A program made the translations under genes and the position numbers. This document shows positions 1 to 6,457 of a DNA stretch of 7,214 nt, one piece after another. A model generated the notes under the pieces. That model made no database searches and was not told where the DNA came from. It was given only the letters and a program-made list of their open reading frames with translations. Positions within the stretch are counted from its first letter, which is position 1, and each line of letters starts with the position of its first letter. Origin of the DNA: Clostridiales bacterium (GTDB taxonomy: Bacteria; Bacillota; Desulfitobacteriia; Desulfitobacteriales; Desulfitobacteriaceae); assembly GCA_027357125.1 (NCBI GenBank), contig DAHVVW010000103.1:1-7214 (forward strand). The letters run 5' to 3'.

Positions 1-4
1 GGTT

Positions 5-14
5 GAGAGGAGAG
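5..14 (+). promoter_or_regulatory. Ribosome binding site deciding the ATG start of the amidase fusion
   Basis: The purine run GAGAGGAGAG contains AGGAG at 8-12, leaving 8 bases before ATG 21. The alternative in-frame TTG at 3 lies upstream of this site and could not use it, so the ATG is preferred. Confidence 0.75.
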
Positions 15-20
15 TTTGCT

Positions 21-1874
21 ATGTGGAGGCGGCCTATAATTTTCATTGTCCCTAGAAACTTGTTAGTGCTGGCTGTCTTGATCGGGCTCATGCTGATTGC
101 CGGATCTTTCGGATGGCGGGCAGTCTGGGGAGCAGGGATTAAAGACAGGGTAATTGTGATCGATGCTGGCCATGGAGGAAAGGACCCCGGTGCCCAATAC
201 GGCGGCTTAAAAGAAAAAGACATTAATCTCGATGTGACTCTGCGCCTGCGCACTATCCTCGAACAAAAAGGCTCTAAAGTAGTACTTACGCGCGATTCAG
301 ACCAAGATTTTTATGCTCCGGGAAATGTCATCGGACGCATGGCCAAAAGGATCGAACTTAACCAAAGAGTTAAACTGGCTTCCAACAATAACGCCGATCT
401 TTTCATCAGCATCCATACCAATAGTTTCCCTCAGAGAAGCTCATATGGGATGGAGACTTACTACCACTTAAAGTCAGCCTCAGGTCTGGCTCTGGCAGAA
501 CGTATTCAGCAAGAGCTGCGCTCTGTTCAACCGGAAAATAAGCGCAAAGCTAAACCTGGAGACTATTATCTAATAAATCAAACGAAGATGCCGGCCGTTA
601 TTGTCGAAATTGGATTCCTGTCCAATTCTAAAGAGCGCAAGCTTTTACTGAATGATACTTATAAAGATTCGGTAGCACAGTCGATTGCGCTTGGAATTGA
701 TAATTACTTTAAAGATTATCCCCTGGGAGTTCATGAGGGTGCCCCGGCCTTGTCCCAGCTTGCCGGGCCACCACCCGCGACCGCAGACACCTTCAGGCTG
801 TATTTCCCTGGCAACGGTTGGGAGGAACTTGCTACGGAAGAGCGTCAGGCTCCTTCCGCCAAATGGCCTGCCTTACATGCTCCTGCCAAAATAGCCCTGA
901 TTCTAAATGAACTGATTAAAGGCCCAGCCTCCCCAGCCCACGCTCGGGCAGTACCATCGCAAACGCAAATCCTGGCTGTAGAAATCAAAAACGGAATCGC
1001 CACCATTAACCTGAGCCATGAAATTCGCGATAATTTCCCGGGTGGAGCCTTAGCGGAAGACATGGCAGTAAACTCGCTGGTATGGTCAGCTTCCCAGGTT
1101 CCAGGGATTCAAGGAGTAAGAATCCTGATTGATGGTCAATTTGCCGATTCTATAGGTGGGCATGTAATTTTAGACCATACTTTTACACCCACACCTCCTG
1201 TCGCCAGGGCAGCAATCGTAATTGACGACTGGGGCATCAACAACCCCGGAACCCAAGAAATCCTTAACACGGAGGTAGCATTTACAGCCGCTGTGATGCC
1301 TAACATGCTCTATACCCGCAAAGAAGCTGAACTTCTGCACGAAGAAGGTCACGAAATCATCATGCACATGCCGCTGGAAGCCAAAGGCGGGCGGACTGAC
1401 TGGCTGGGGCCAGGGGCTCTCCTCAGCGGCTTAAGTGCTCAAGAACTCAGAAGTAGACTGAATCAGAGCTTTGGCACCGTCCCGTATGCTGTGGGGTTAA
1501 GCAATCACATGGGGTCTAAAGGGAGCGAAAATACCCTGATTACCCGGGAAATTATCAAGATGGCTCAGGACAACAACTTATTTATCTTGGACAGTAAAAC
1601 CAGTGAATCATCCATCTTGGCTAAAGAGGCTGAGAAAGCCGGGCTCCCCTGGGGTGTGCGCGATGTTTTTCTCGATAACTCCGCTGATCTTAATTCCATC
1701 AAGAAACAGCTCCGCTTGCTTATCACTACGGCTAAGAAGAACGGTAAGGCAATCGGCATCGGACATGTCGGTCCCCAGGGTCCAAACACTGCACAGGCCA
1801 TCAAGGAATTACTCCCCGAATTCGCTAAGGCAGGCGTACAAATAGTTCCACTATCAGAGTTAATCCAACATTAA
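21..1874 (+). CDS. Membrane-anchored N-acetylmuramoyl-L-alanine amidase / GerMN / divergent polysaccharide deacetylase fusion
   Basis: A 617-residue protein with three domains, predicted to act on peptidoglycan outside the membrane. Residues about 12-32 form one hydrophobic segment, an uncleaved anchor or signal peptide. Residues about 42-217 are a zinc amidase (Amidase_3) that cuts the bond between MurNAc and the stem peptide. Its ligands are visible: His51 in DAGHGG, Glu65 in LKEKDINL, His132 in SIHTNS, and catalytic Glu196 in VEIGFLSN. Residues about 258-370 match a GerMN domain (FRLYFP start, ILNELIKGP, central IATINLS, RILIDG end), known from sporulation protein GerM. Residues about 398-617 match the divergent (YibQ-type) polysaccharide deacetylase family: IDDWG with Asp402-Asp403, His449 in MHMPLE, His496 in SNHMGS and His582 in GHVGP. 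All expected metal or catalytic residues are present, so both enzyme domains look active. I chose ATG 21 over the in-frame TTG at 3 because an AGGAG lies 8 bases before the ATG. The upstream promoter is outside the window. Domain identities are firm; substrate and timing (growth or sporulation) are inferred. Confidence 0.92.
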   Translation: MWRRPIIFIVPRNLLVLAVLIGLMLIAGSFGWRAVWGAGIKDRVIVIDAGHGGKDPGAQYGGLKEKDINLDVTLRLRTILEQKGSKVVLTRDSDQDFYAPGNVIGRMAKRIELNQRVKLASNNNADLFISIHTNSFPQRSSYGMETYYHLKSASGLALAERIQQELRSVQPENKRKAKPGDYYLINQTKMPAVIVEIGFLSNSKERKLLLNDTYKDSVAQSIALGIDNYFKDYPLGVHEGAPALSQLAGPPPATADTFRLYFPGNGWEELATEERQAPSAKWPALHAPAKIALILNELIKGPASPAHARAVPSQTQILAVEIKNGIATINLSHEIRDNFPGGALAEDMAVNSLVWSASQVPGIQGVRILIDGQFADSIGGHVILDHTFTPTPPVARAAIVIDDWGINNPGTQEILNTEVAFTAAVMPNMLYTRKEAELLHEEGHEIIMHMPLEAKGGRTDWLGPGALLSGLSAQELRSRLNQSFGTVPYAVGLSNHMGSKGSENTLITREIIKMAQDNNLFILDSKTSESSILAKEAEKAGLPWGVRDVFLDNSADLNSIKKQLRLLITTAKKNGKAIGIGHVGPQGPNTAQAIKELLPEFAKAGVQIVPLSELIQH

Positions 1875-1917
1875 TTAAACTCATTTGCTTGATACTTTTC
1901 CAAACTATCAAACAGAT

Positions 1918-1967
1918 AAGCTGCCGCAGACAATTTGATCCGGAAATGGTAGAGCTTTTATTATTTG
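1918..1967 (+). terminator. Possible weak rho-independent terminator after the amidase fusion
   Basis: AAGCTGCC (1918-1925) can pair imperfectly with GGTAGAGCTT (1948-1957): five pairs, a two-base AG bulge, then three pairs including one G-T. ATTT/AAAT can pair inside the loop. A T-rich stretch TTTATTATTT follows. The stem is bulged and moderate in GC, so this is only a candidate. It lies between the amidase stop and the 3' end of the oppositely oriented AhpD-like pseudogene. Confidence 0.3.
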
Positions 1968-1976
1968 CATTGTCCG

Positions 1977-2356
1977 CTATTTTGAGGGTTTAATCATCAT
2001 CCCATTATTAAAATGATTCATCGACCCGACGAGATCGATCACAGCCAAAATTTCTACGATCTGTTGATCACTGAAACCGGCTTCGCGTAATTCTTTCCCA
2101 TAGTTGTTGATACACATTTCGCAGTTATTTACAGTTGAGATACTGCAAAGGCTATCGCCAGCTTGGTCTCTTTGGTAAGAGCGTCCGAACCCATTACAGT
2201 TTCCATCTTTTGTAACACAAGTTTAAGATACTCGGGGTGATTAGCCATCGCCCGCAGCGGAGGAGGAACCTCCCCGTACTTTTCTTTAAGTTTGGCAAAA
2301 ATGGGCTTAACTTCAGCACTGACATTGTCTTCGGATAATAATTCAACACTGGGCAT
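1977..2356 (-). pseudogene. Frameshifted carboxymuconolactone decarboxylase / AhpD-like (alkylhydroperoxidase fold) gene
   Basis: From ATG 2356 the reading frame runs 75 codons (MPSVELLSEDN... to ...LAIAFAVSQL) and stops at 2128-2126. The remainder of the family continues in another frame: (T)VNNCEMCINNYGKELREAG, then FSDQQIVEILAVIDLVG and MNHFNNGMM, ending at a TAG at 1979-1977. Removing one GA of the GAGA at 2137-2140 joins the halves as AFAVSTVNNCEMC, giving a 125-residue protein, a normal length for the family. The whole interval is 380 bp, exactly 126 codons plus 2. Members of this family are small helical proteins, often disulfide-dependent peroxide-reducing or decarboxylating enzymes. 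The CxxC pair is present (Cys78, Cys81 of the rejoined protein), but the position four residues after the second Cys, usually His in AhpD, is Tyr85 (TAT, one transition from CAT). A good ribosome binding site (AAGGAGGG, complement of 2366-2373, 9-base spacing) remains. Family assignment is firm; whether the break is a mutation or a sequence error cannot be told here. Confidence 0.85.
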
Positions 2357-2510
2357 CGTATTATTCCCTCCTTCGACTATAAATCTTTCTTATTATGTCA
2401 CCCCAAGAGAATTTAATCCTGATTGAAAAGTTCACTTAGGATGCTTCTGCCTAGCAGGAATTCCCAGCCATCATGTGGAACTCTTCTTACACTGAAGTCA
2501 TTTTTAGAAA

Positions 2511-2520
2511 AAGGGAGTGA
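2511..2520 (+). promoter_or_regulatory. Ribosome binding site deciding the ATG start of the YbjN gene
   Basis: AAGGGAGTGA resembles the 16S rRNA complement; GGGAG ends at 2517, 8 bases before ATG 2526. The upstream GTG at 2517-2519 overlaps this site, and the ATG at 2521 is out of frame, so ATG 2526 is chosen. Confidence 0.65.
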
Positions 2521-2525
2521 ATGAG

Positions 2526-3002
2526 ATGTCTCTCTTCGAAATGTTAGGCATCGTGCTTAATGAAGATGGCTGGAACTGTGAGACAGATGCCAAAAACCAG
2601 ATCGTGCGCCTCGAAATCCGTGGGGTAAATGCAGCTTTTTATGCCTTCATCATTGTGGATGATGAACAAGAATCTCTTTTGTGTAATACCCATATCAAGC
2701 TACGAGTTCCCGCAGCTAAGCACCTTGAAGTGTGTGAATTCATGAACCGGGTTAATTATGAGCTGGCCAATGGCAACTTCGAGATGGACATGGAAGACGG
2801 AGAAATTCGGTTCCGCACCTATCTCGATTTATCTGGAGCAGAACCATCTAAGGAACAAATACTTAACCTAATTTGGAATGGAGTCCAAAGCTTTGACAAC
2901 TATTATCCAGGCTTACTTAAAATTATTCATAACGGATTCACCGCTGAAGAAGCAATCCGTTTCTGCGAAAATTCCCAGGAACAAGACAGGCAGGCTTACT
3001 AA
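2526..3002 (+). CDS. YbjN domain-containing protein
   Basis: A 158-residue acidic, soluble protein with no signal peptide or membrane segment. It resembles the YbjN family, whose fold is like type III secretion chaperones: an N-terminal helix followed by GWNCETD, a beta strand with FYAFIIVDDE, then LEVCEFMNRVNYELANGNFEMD, the hallmark EDGEIRFRTYLDL, and a C-terminal helical part with NYYPGLLKIIHNGFTAEEAI. The NR(V)NY...GNFEMD...DGEIRFRT series is what identifies it. YbjN of E. coli has been tied to motility and stress phenotypes, but the molecular role of the family is not settled, so no function is claimed. An in-frame GTG at 2517 is possible (161 residues), but it sits inside the AGGGAG ribosome binding site; ATG 2526 is correctly spaced. 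It stands alone on its strand between the AhpD-like pseudogene and the SASP gene. Confidence 0.82.
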   Translation: MSLFEMLGIVLNEDGWNCETDAKNQIVRLEIRGVNAAFYAFIIVDDEQESLLCNTHIKLRVPAAKHLEVCEFMNRVNYELANGNFEMDMEDGEIRFRTYLDLSGAEPSKEQILNLIWNGVQSFDNYYPGLLKIIHNGFTAEEAIRFCENSQEQDRQAY

Positions 3003-3200
3003 TAGAGTTCCATCAAAACTAGGCCCCGTTATAAAATCGCTATAACTATCGTTTCCATATATAACCCTAAATTCCAAACTAATGTGAGGGATATACATAA
3101 TGCCATTTTTGGATAATCTCCGATAGAACAGCAACAATTACCTGAGTAACTTAAACGTAATAACAAATAATAAGAACGTCTCCAATACATCCAAAATTCT

Positions 3201-3208
3201 AAAGGAGG
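3201..3208 (+). promoter_or_regulatory. Strong ribosome binding site of the SASP gene
   Basis: AAAGGAGG is a near-perfect Shine-Dalgarno sequence, 9 bases before ATG 3218. It fits the high expression expected of a SASP. Confidence 0.85.
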
Positions 3209-3217
3209 GACCCAATC

Positions 3218-3424
3218 ATGGCAGGAGAAAGAAGCACTAACACCCCCGCATCACAAGGAGCTAGCCAAGCGTTGGATCAATTCAAATATGAAGTTGCCAA
3301 CGAGCTTGGAGCTCAACTCGGTGGTGACCGCACAAGCCGTGAAAACGGTTCTGTCGGTGGTCAGATGACCAAACGCATGATCCAATTCGCCGAAGAAAAC
3401 CTGAAGAAGGGTACCCGCATCTAA
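3218..3424 (+). CDS. Alpha/beta-type small acid-soluble spore protein (SASP)
   Basis: A complete 68-residue protein of typical length for the family. These proteins coat and protect DNA in the dormant spore and are degraded by the protease GPR at germination. Both family signatures are visible: LDQFKYEVANELG (residues 19-31), which contains the expected GPR cut region at Glu25-Val26, and the C-terminal block LGGDRTSRENGSVGGQMTKRMI (residues about 34-55), the DNA-binding motif. The start is unambiguous: AAAGGAGG at 3201-3208 sits 9 bases before ATG 3218. The gene is monocistronic, with a hairpin just downstream. Family members are normally transcribed in the forespore by sigma-G; I could not identify a convincing sigma-G promoter in the 215-bp gap upstream. 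This gene is the strongest evidence that the organism makes endospores. The paralogue letter cannot be assigned. Confidence 0.96.
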   Translation: MAGERSTNTPASQGASQALDQFKYEVANELGAQLGGDRTSRENGSVGGQMTKRMIQFAEENLKKGTRI

Positions 3425-3452
3425 CTAGTTTCATGAGTAATTAATTTTTCAC

Positions 3453-3481
3453 AAGAGGGATATCCACTGGTTATCCCTCTT
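3453..3481. terminator. Strong hairpin between convergent SASP and MFS genes, likely bidirectional terminator
   Basis: AAGAGGGATA (3453-3462) pairs perfectly over 10 bases with TATCCCTCTT (3472-3481) around a 9-base loop. It begins 28 bases after the SASP stop and ends 13 bases before the MFS gene's last codon, so it can serve both converging transcripts. The downstream T run is weak on the + strand (AATTTATGG) and absent on the - strand, so termination efficiency is uncertain, though the stem itself is clear. Confidence 0.72.
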
Positions 3482-3494
3482 AATTTATGGTCTT

Positions 3495-4786
3495 TTATCC
3501 TCTGCCCACATGTGACAAGCGCGCCCTCAGCCACCCAAAGAACGGAGCATGGAGAAAAGCAGCTCCCACAGCCCCCAGAAAAGCTACCAAGGCTGACAGC
3601 CACAAATTTTCGACCATCCCCCAGCCCCAGTCAAGCATAATCCCGGCTACGGCTGGGGCGGCCATCTGGCCAAGCCCAAAAGCAACAGTAACAGCTCCAA
3701 AAGCAGTGGGTGCCAGCTGCGGTCCTACTTCGTCCCACAGGCTGCATTCATAATCGCCGGAATGCTGAAAATACTTAGTCCGTAAATCAGGGCTGCCACC
3801 GTAATGCCGGTGTCCCAGGGTAGAACTGCAAACGCCACCAAACAAGATCCATGCAAAAAGTAAACCAGGAACAGTCCCCAGCGCCTCCCTAAACGGTCGG
3901 AAACCCAGCCCCATAAGAAACCGCTGCCGAGGCTAAAGATACCGACCCATGACCAGAGCCGCCCGGCAGCAATTGTTGTCCACCCCCGGGTTTCAGTTAG
4001 ATATGCTCCGAAGAAAGTCGTAAAAATAACATAGGAAAAGCCAAACGCAAAGTACACCAGACCGAGTTTACGCAGCACCGGTTTTGTACGCCAAACCCTA
4101 TAAATCTGGACCCAAATGCTCTCCTTGTTTTCCTTCCCTACCGTCGCTGCCTGTTTGCCGCCGGAGTAGCCTGGGCGGTCGCGCAAAACGATAGCTGACC
4201 AGAGCCCAATGACTAAAACCATTACTCCCAACCAAATCCAGGCAGTACGCCATCCTTGGCCCCCAGCCTGATTTAACCAGTGCGGGATTGTGTACCCATT
4301 TATCAAAAGCCCAAAACCTGAGCCACTTACTAAAAGTCCTGATGCTAAGCCCCGCCGTTGCGGTGGAACCCAGGCGCTTACCATAGCCATTACCGGTACA
4401 TTTGCCCCAGCCATACCAACCCCGGCCAAAGCCAGCCAGGCCAAAGGAGACCAGAAACCATCCCCCATACCCGTGGCTACCAAGGAGGCTCCTTCTACAA
4501 GCAAGGACAAGGCTATCACTTTACGCGGTCCCCATGCCGATGCTGCAATTCCAGATCCCAGGCTGAAAGAGAGATAGCCCAGGAAAGCAGCAGTAACCAT
4601 AACGCCCATTTCAGAATGGCTTAAACTTAGACCCGCTTGCATGGTGGGCAAAATGAGGGCCATGCTGAAACGTCCAAAACCTAAAGAACCAAGAACCACT
4701 AGGACACCGGTAATTAAAATGACTAAAACTTGCGTATTACTGGATCGCACCTTGCGTTTTATTCCGCGGTTTGCCTCATCCGCCAT
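3495..4786 (-). pseudogene. Frameshifted MFS transporter, YbfB/YjiJ-like family
   Basis: From ATG 4786 (GGAGGG ribosome binding site, 6-base spacing) the frame encodes 353 residues and stops right after NAACGTK. The rest of the transporter continues in another frame as DEVGPQLAP... through two more membrane segments (around LGQMAAPAVAGIM and NLWLSALVAFLGAVGAAF) to the stop at 3497-3495. Adding one G to the GGG at complement 3736-3734 restores AACGDEVG and gives a 430-residue, roughly 12-segment protein, normal for the superfamily. Visible features include the first-helix GFGRFSMALILPTMQ, typical of YbfB-like proteins, and the motif-A sequence SDRLGRR at residues 296-302 after the central loop (about 205-235). 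Such proteins are proton-driven secondary transporters in the cytoplasmic membrane; the substrate cannot be inferred. As read, the product would lack the last two helices and probably not work. A true loss-of-function mutation and a one-base sequence error are both possible. Confidence 0.85.
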
Positions 4787-4809
4787 AATCAGCCCTCCGT
4801 TCTTAATAT

Positions 4810-4837
4810 TTCATATCTTTAGAATATTTAGTATCAA
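4810..4837 (-). promoter_or_regulatory. Candidate sigma-A promoter for the MFS gene
   Basis: On the - strand, TTGATA (complement of 4837-4832; 5 of 6 to TTGACA) is separated by 16 bases from TATGAA (complement of 4815-4810; 4 of 6 to TATAAT). It lies about 24 bases before the MFS start codon in a very AT-rich stretch, where chance matches are common. Confidence 0.38.
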
Positions 4838-5002
4838 TATTATTCGTTACTAACAGCGTCATTCCTGCCTCTCAGTCCATAAATTTAGCATACTTTGCTA
4901 GTAATTCAACTGTTTATTGTACAAGGGTGTATCTAAAGCAGCAGGAAAGTAGAGTAATACAGAGAATTTTAAGAAGGGTGGTTTTTAGTTCAAACACAAA
5001 CT

Positions 5003-5010
5003 AGAAGGAG
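5003..5010 (+). promoter_or_regulatory. Ribosome binding site supporting the TTG start of the DUF815 gene
   Basis: AGAAGGAG lies 10 bases before TTG 5021. The next in-frame methionine is about 60 codons further on and would remove conserved-looking N-terminal sequence, so the TTG start is favoured. Confidence 0.7.
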
Positions 5011-5020
5011 CTGATCCAAC

Positions 5021-6457
5021 TTGTACCGAACACGGGCTTATGCCGAACTTAAATACGCGCATCTTCTGCCTCGAGCCTTAACTGTCTTACGCTCAGTTGG
5101 GGAAAGCGAACTCATCCAATCCTGGTCCAACCTCGTTGAAGAATTAAGTGCAGCCGAACCAGCTTGGTCTAAAATACTCACTCACTACCACCGTTTCTTC
5201 ATGCTGGTAGCGGAAAATTCGTGGTCTGACGGGATAATTAATCTGGTCTTGGAATCTGACAACACATTCAGCCGCTATTCAGCTCAGTCCGGGGCAGACG
5301 TGGCTGGGACTGAGCCCGTGCTGGCTGACCTCGCAGCCCGCGATCTTAACCTGTTGCAGGAGATATCCCGCTTTACCCCTTCCCGGCTGCAAGCGTTGGC
5401 TCGATCCAGGTTCGAGCTAAGCAAGGACGAAGAGAACGCTTCATATCTAAGCTCCACTCCCCTCGCCCCTGAGCACTGGCCACATTGGGAACAAAGCCAT
5501 GCCCGCACGGACTCCGACTTGGCAGCAGACAGCAAAAATCCGAACAGAGCTGCCTCAACATCACCTCAGAGCTCAGCTCGGCTATGGCTTAAGCACATGC
5601 GGGAGAATCTTTACACCGAGTTCAGGCAGGCCTCATCTTGGGACAAAGCACTGCCGGCCTTGGCAGAGTATTTTCACCACCTTGGGTTTGGAGTATGCAA
5701 CAACTTCCTGGCCTTCCGCTGGCGGCAAGATCACACCTCTCCTTTAGAAGGGGTGGCTAATCCGGATTCAATCCAACTCGAACAATTAATAGGCCTGGAA
5801 CGCGAAAAAGGAATCGTGACGGAAAACACGGATAGTTTCCTGGAGGGAAGGCCTGCCAACAATATAATCCTATATGGCAACAGGGGTACTGGGAAATCCT
5901 CCATGGTCAAAGCCCTGCTTCAAGCTTATGCCAGCCGCGGCTTGCGCTTAGTTGAGCTCGGCAAATCAGATCTTAGCGCTTTTCCTCAAGCTTATAGATT
6001 ATTAGCTGACATTCCTTTGAAATTTATCATTTTTATCGATGATTTATCCTTTGACGAAACAGAACCAGAGTATAAAGCACTGAAGACTCTGCTCGAAGGA
6101 GGTTTGGCCGCAAAACCGCACAACGTCTTAATCTATGCAACTTCAAACCGGCGTCATCTGGTAAAAGAAAACTTCGCTGAACGCCAGGGGGATGAGATTA
6201 ATGTACGTGACAGCATGGAAGAGAAACTCTCCCTTGCAGACAGGTTCGGGATCACTGTCACTTTCCCGGCCCCTGCCCAGGAAGATTACCTAAGGATCGT
6301 CGAAGGCTTGGCCCTTCAGCGTAACTTGGACATCAACCCGGCTGACCTGCGTCAATTGGCCCTGCGCTGGGAGATGTGGCATAACGGTCGTTCCGGGCGC
6401 TCTGCCCGCCAGTTTATCGACCATTTAACAGCACAGTTGAGCAAACACCAGGTCTAG
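5021..6457 (+). CDS. DUF815-family AAA+ ATP-binding protein
   Basis: A 478-residue cytosolic protein starting at TTG. The C-terminal half is a P-loop ATPase of the DUF815 family (AAA+ type). Walker A is YGNRGTGKSS with Lys292; Walker B is FIIFIDDLS with Asp340-Asp341; a sensor-1-like ATSNRRH has Asn376; and SLADRFG followed by the C-terminal GRSGRSARQFIDHL completes the family pattern. The block LIGLEREKGIVTENTDSFLEG just before Walker A is also typical of the family. The N-terminal ~220 residues are mainly helical and I do not recognise a separate domain in them. Residues about 131-187 are hydrophilic and rich in Ser, Ala, Asp and Asn (TDSDLAADSKNPNRAASTS), likely a disordered linker. The cellular role of DUF815 proteins is not established; they resemble helicase-loader and DnaC-like ATPases in fold. 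The gene stands alone, divergent from the MFS gene and convergent with the ABC permease, sharing the CTAG at 6454-6457 in both stop codons. Confidence 0.88.
   Translation: MYRTRAYAELKYAHLLPRALTVLRSVGESELIQSWSNLVEELSAAEPAWSKILTHYHRFFMLVAENSWSDGIINLVLESDNTFSRYSAQSGADVAGTEPVLADLAARDLNLLQEISRFTPSRLQALARSRFELSKDEENASYLSSTPLAPEHWPHWEQSHARTDSDLAADSKNPNRAASTSPQSSARLWLKHMRENLYTEFRQASSWDKALPALAEYFHHLGFGVCNNFLAFRWRQDHTSPLEGVANPDSIQLEQLIGLEREKGIVTENTDSFLEGRPANNIILYGNRGTGKSSMVKALLQAYASRGLRLVELGKSDLSAFPQAYRLLADIPLKFIIFIDDLSFDETEPEYKALKTLLEGGLAAKPHNVLIYATSNRRHLVKENFAERQGDEINVRDSMEEKLSLADRFGITVTFPAPAQEDYLRIVEGLALQRNLDINPADLRQLALRWEMWHNGRSGRSARQFIDHLTAQLSKHQV

Noticed and set aside
3..20. TTG at position 3 as the start of the amidase fusion.
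   Set aside because: The ribosome binding site lies downstream of it and is correctly spaced for ATG 21.
2126..2140. Programmed frameshifting in the AhpD-like gene.
   Set aside because: No slippery heptamer, stimulatory hairpin or internal Shine-Dalgarno is apparent, and the family is not known to use recoding. A TC duplication explains the shift more simply.
3165..3194. AAATA, 18 bases, CATCCAA: a sigma-G-like promoter pattern before the SASP gene.
   Set aside because: The start of transcription would fall on the ribosome binding site at about 3201, leaving almost no leader. The match is also imperfect in both boxes. CATAATG at 3096-3102 has no fitting -35 element.
3734..3736. Phase variation at the G run in the MFS gene.
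   Set aside because: Three or four G bases are too short to be a hypermutable tract.
4886..4900. TAGCA / TGCTA inverted repeat between the divergent MFS and DUF815 genes, as a possible operator.
   Set aside because: It has only five pairs in an AT-rich gap and there is no regulator gene nearby, so chance is sufficient.
4937..5010. T-box-like words (GGAAAGTAG, ACAGAGA, AAGGGTGG) upstream of the DUF815 gene.
   Set aside because: Only about 70 bases separate them from the ribosome binding site. There is no room for a full stem I with specifier loop, and no antiterminator/terminator pair or complete AGGGTGGNACCGCG is present. Chance or a remnant is more likely.
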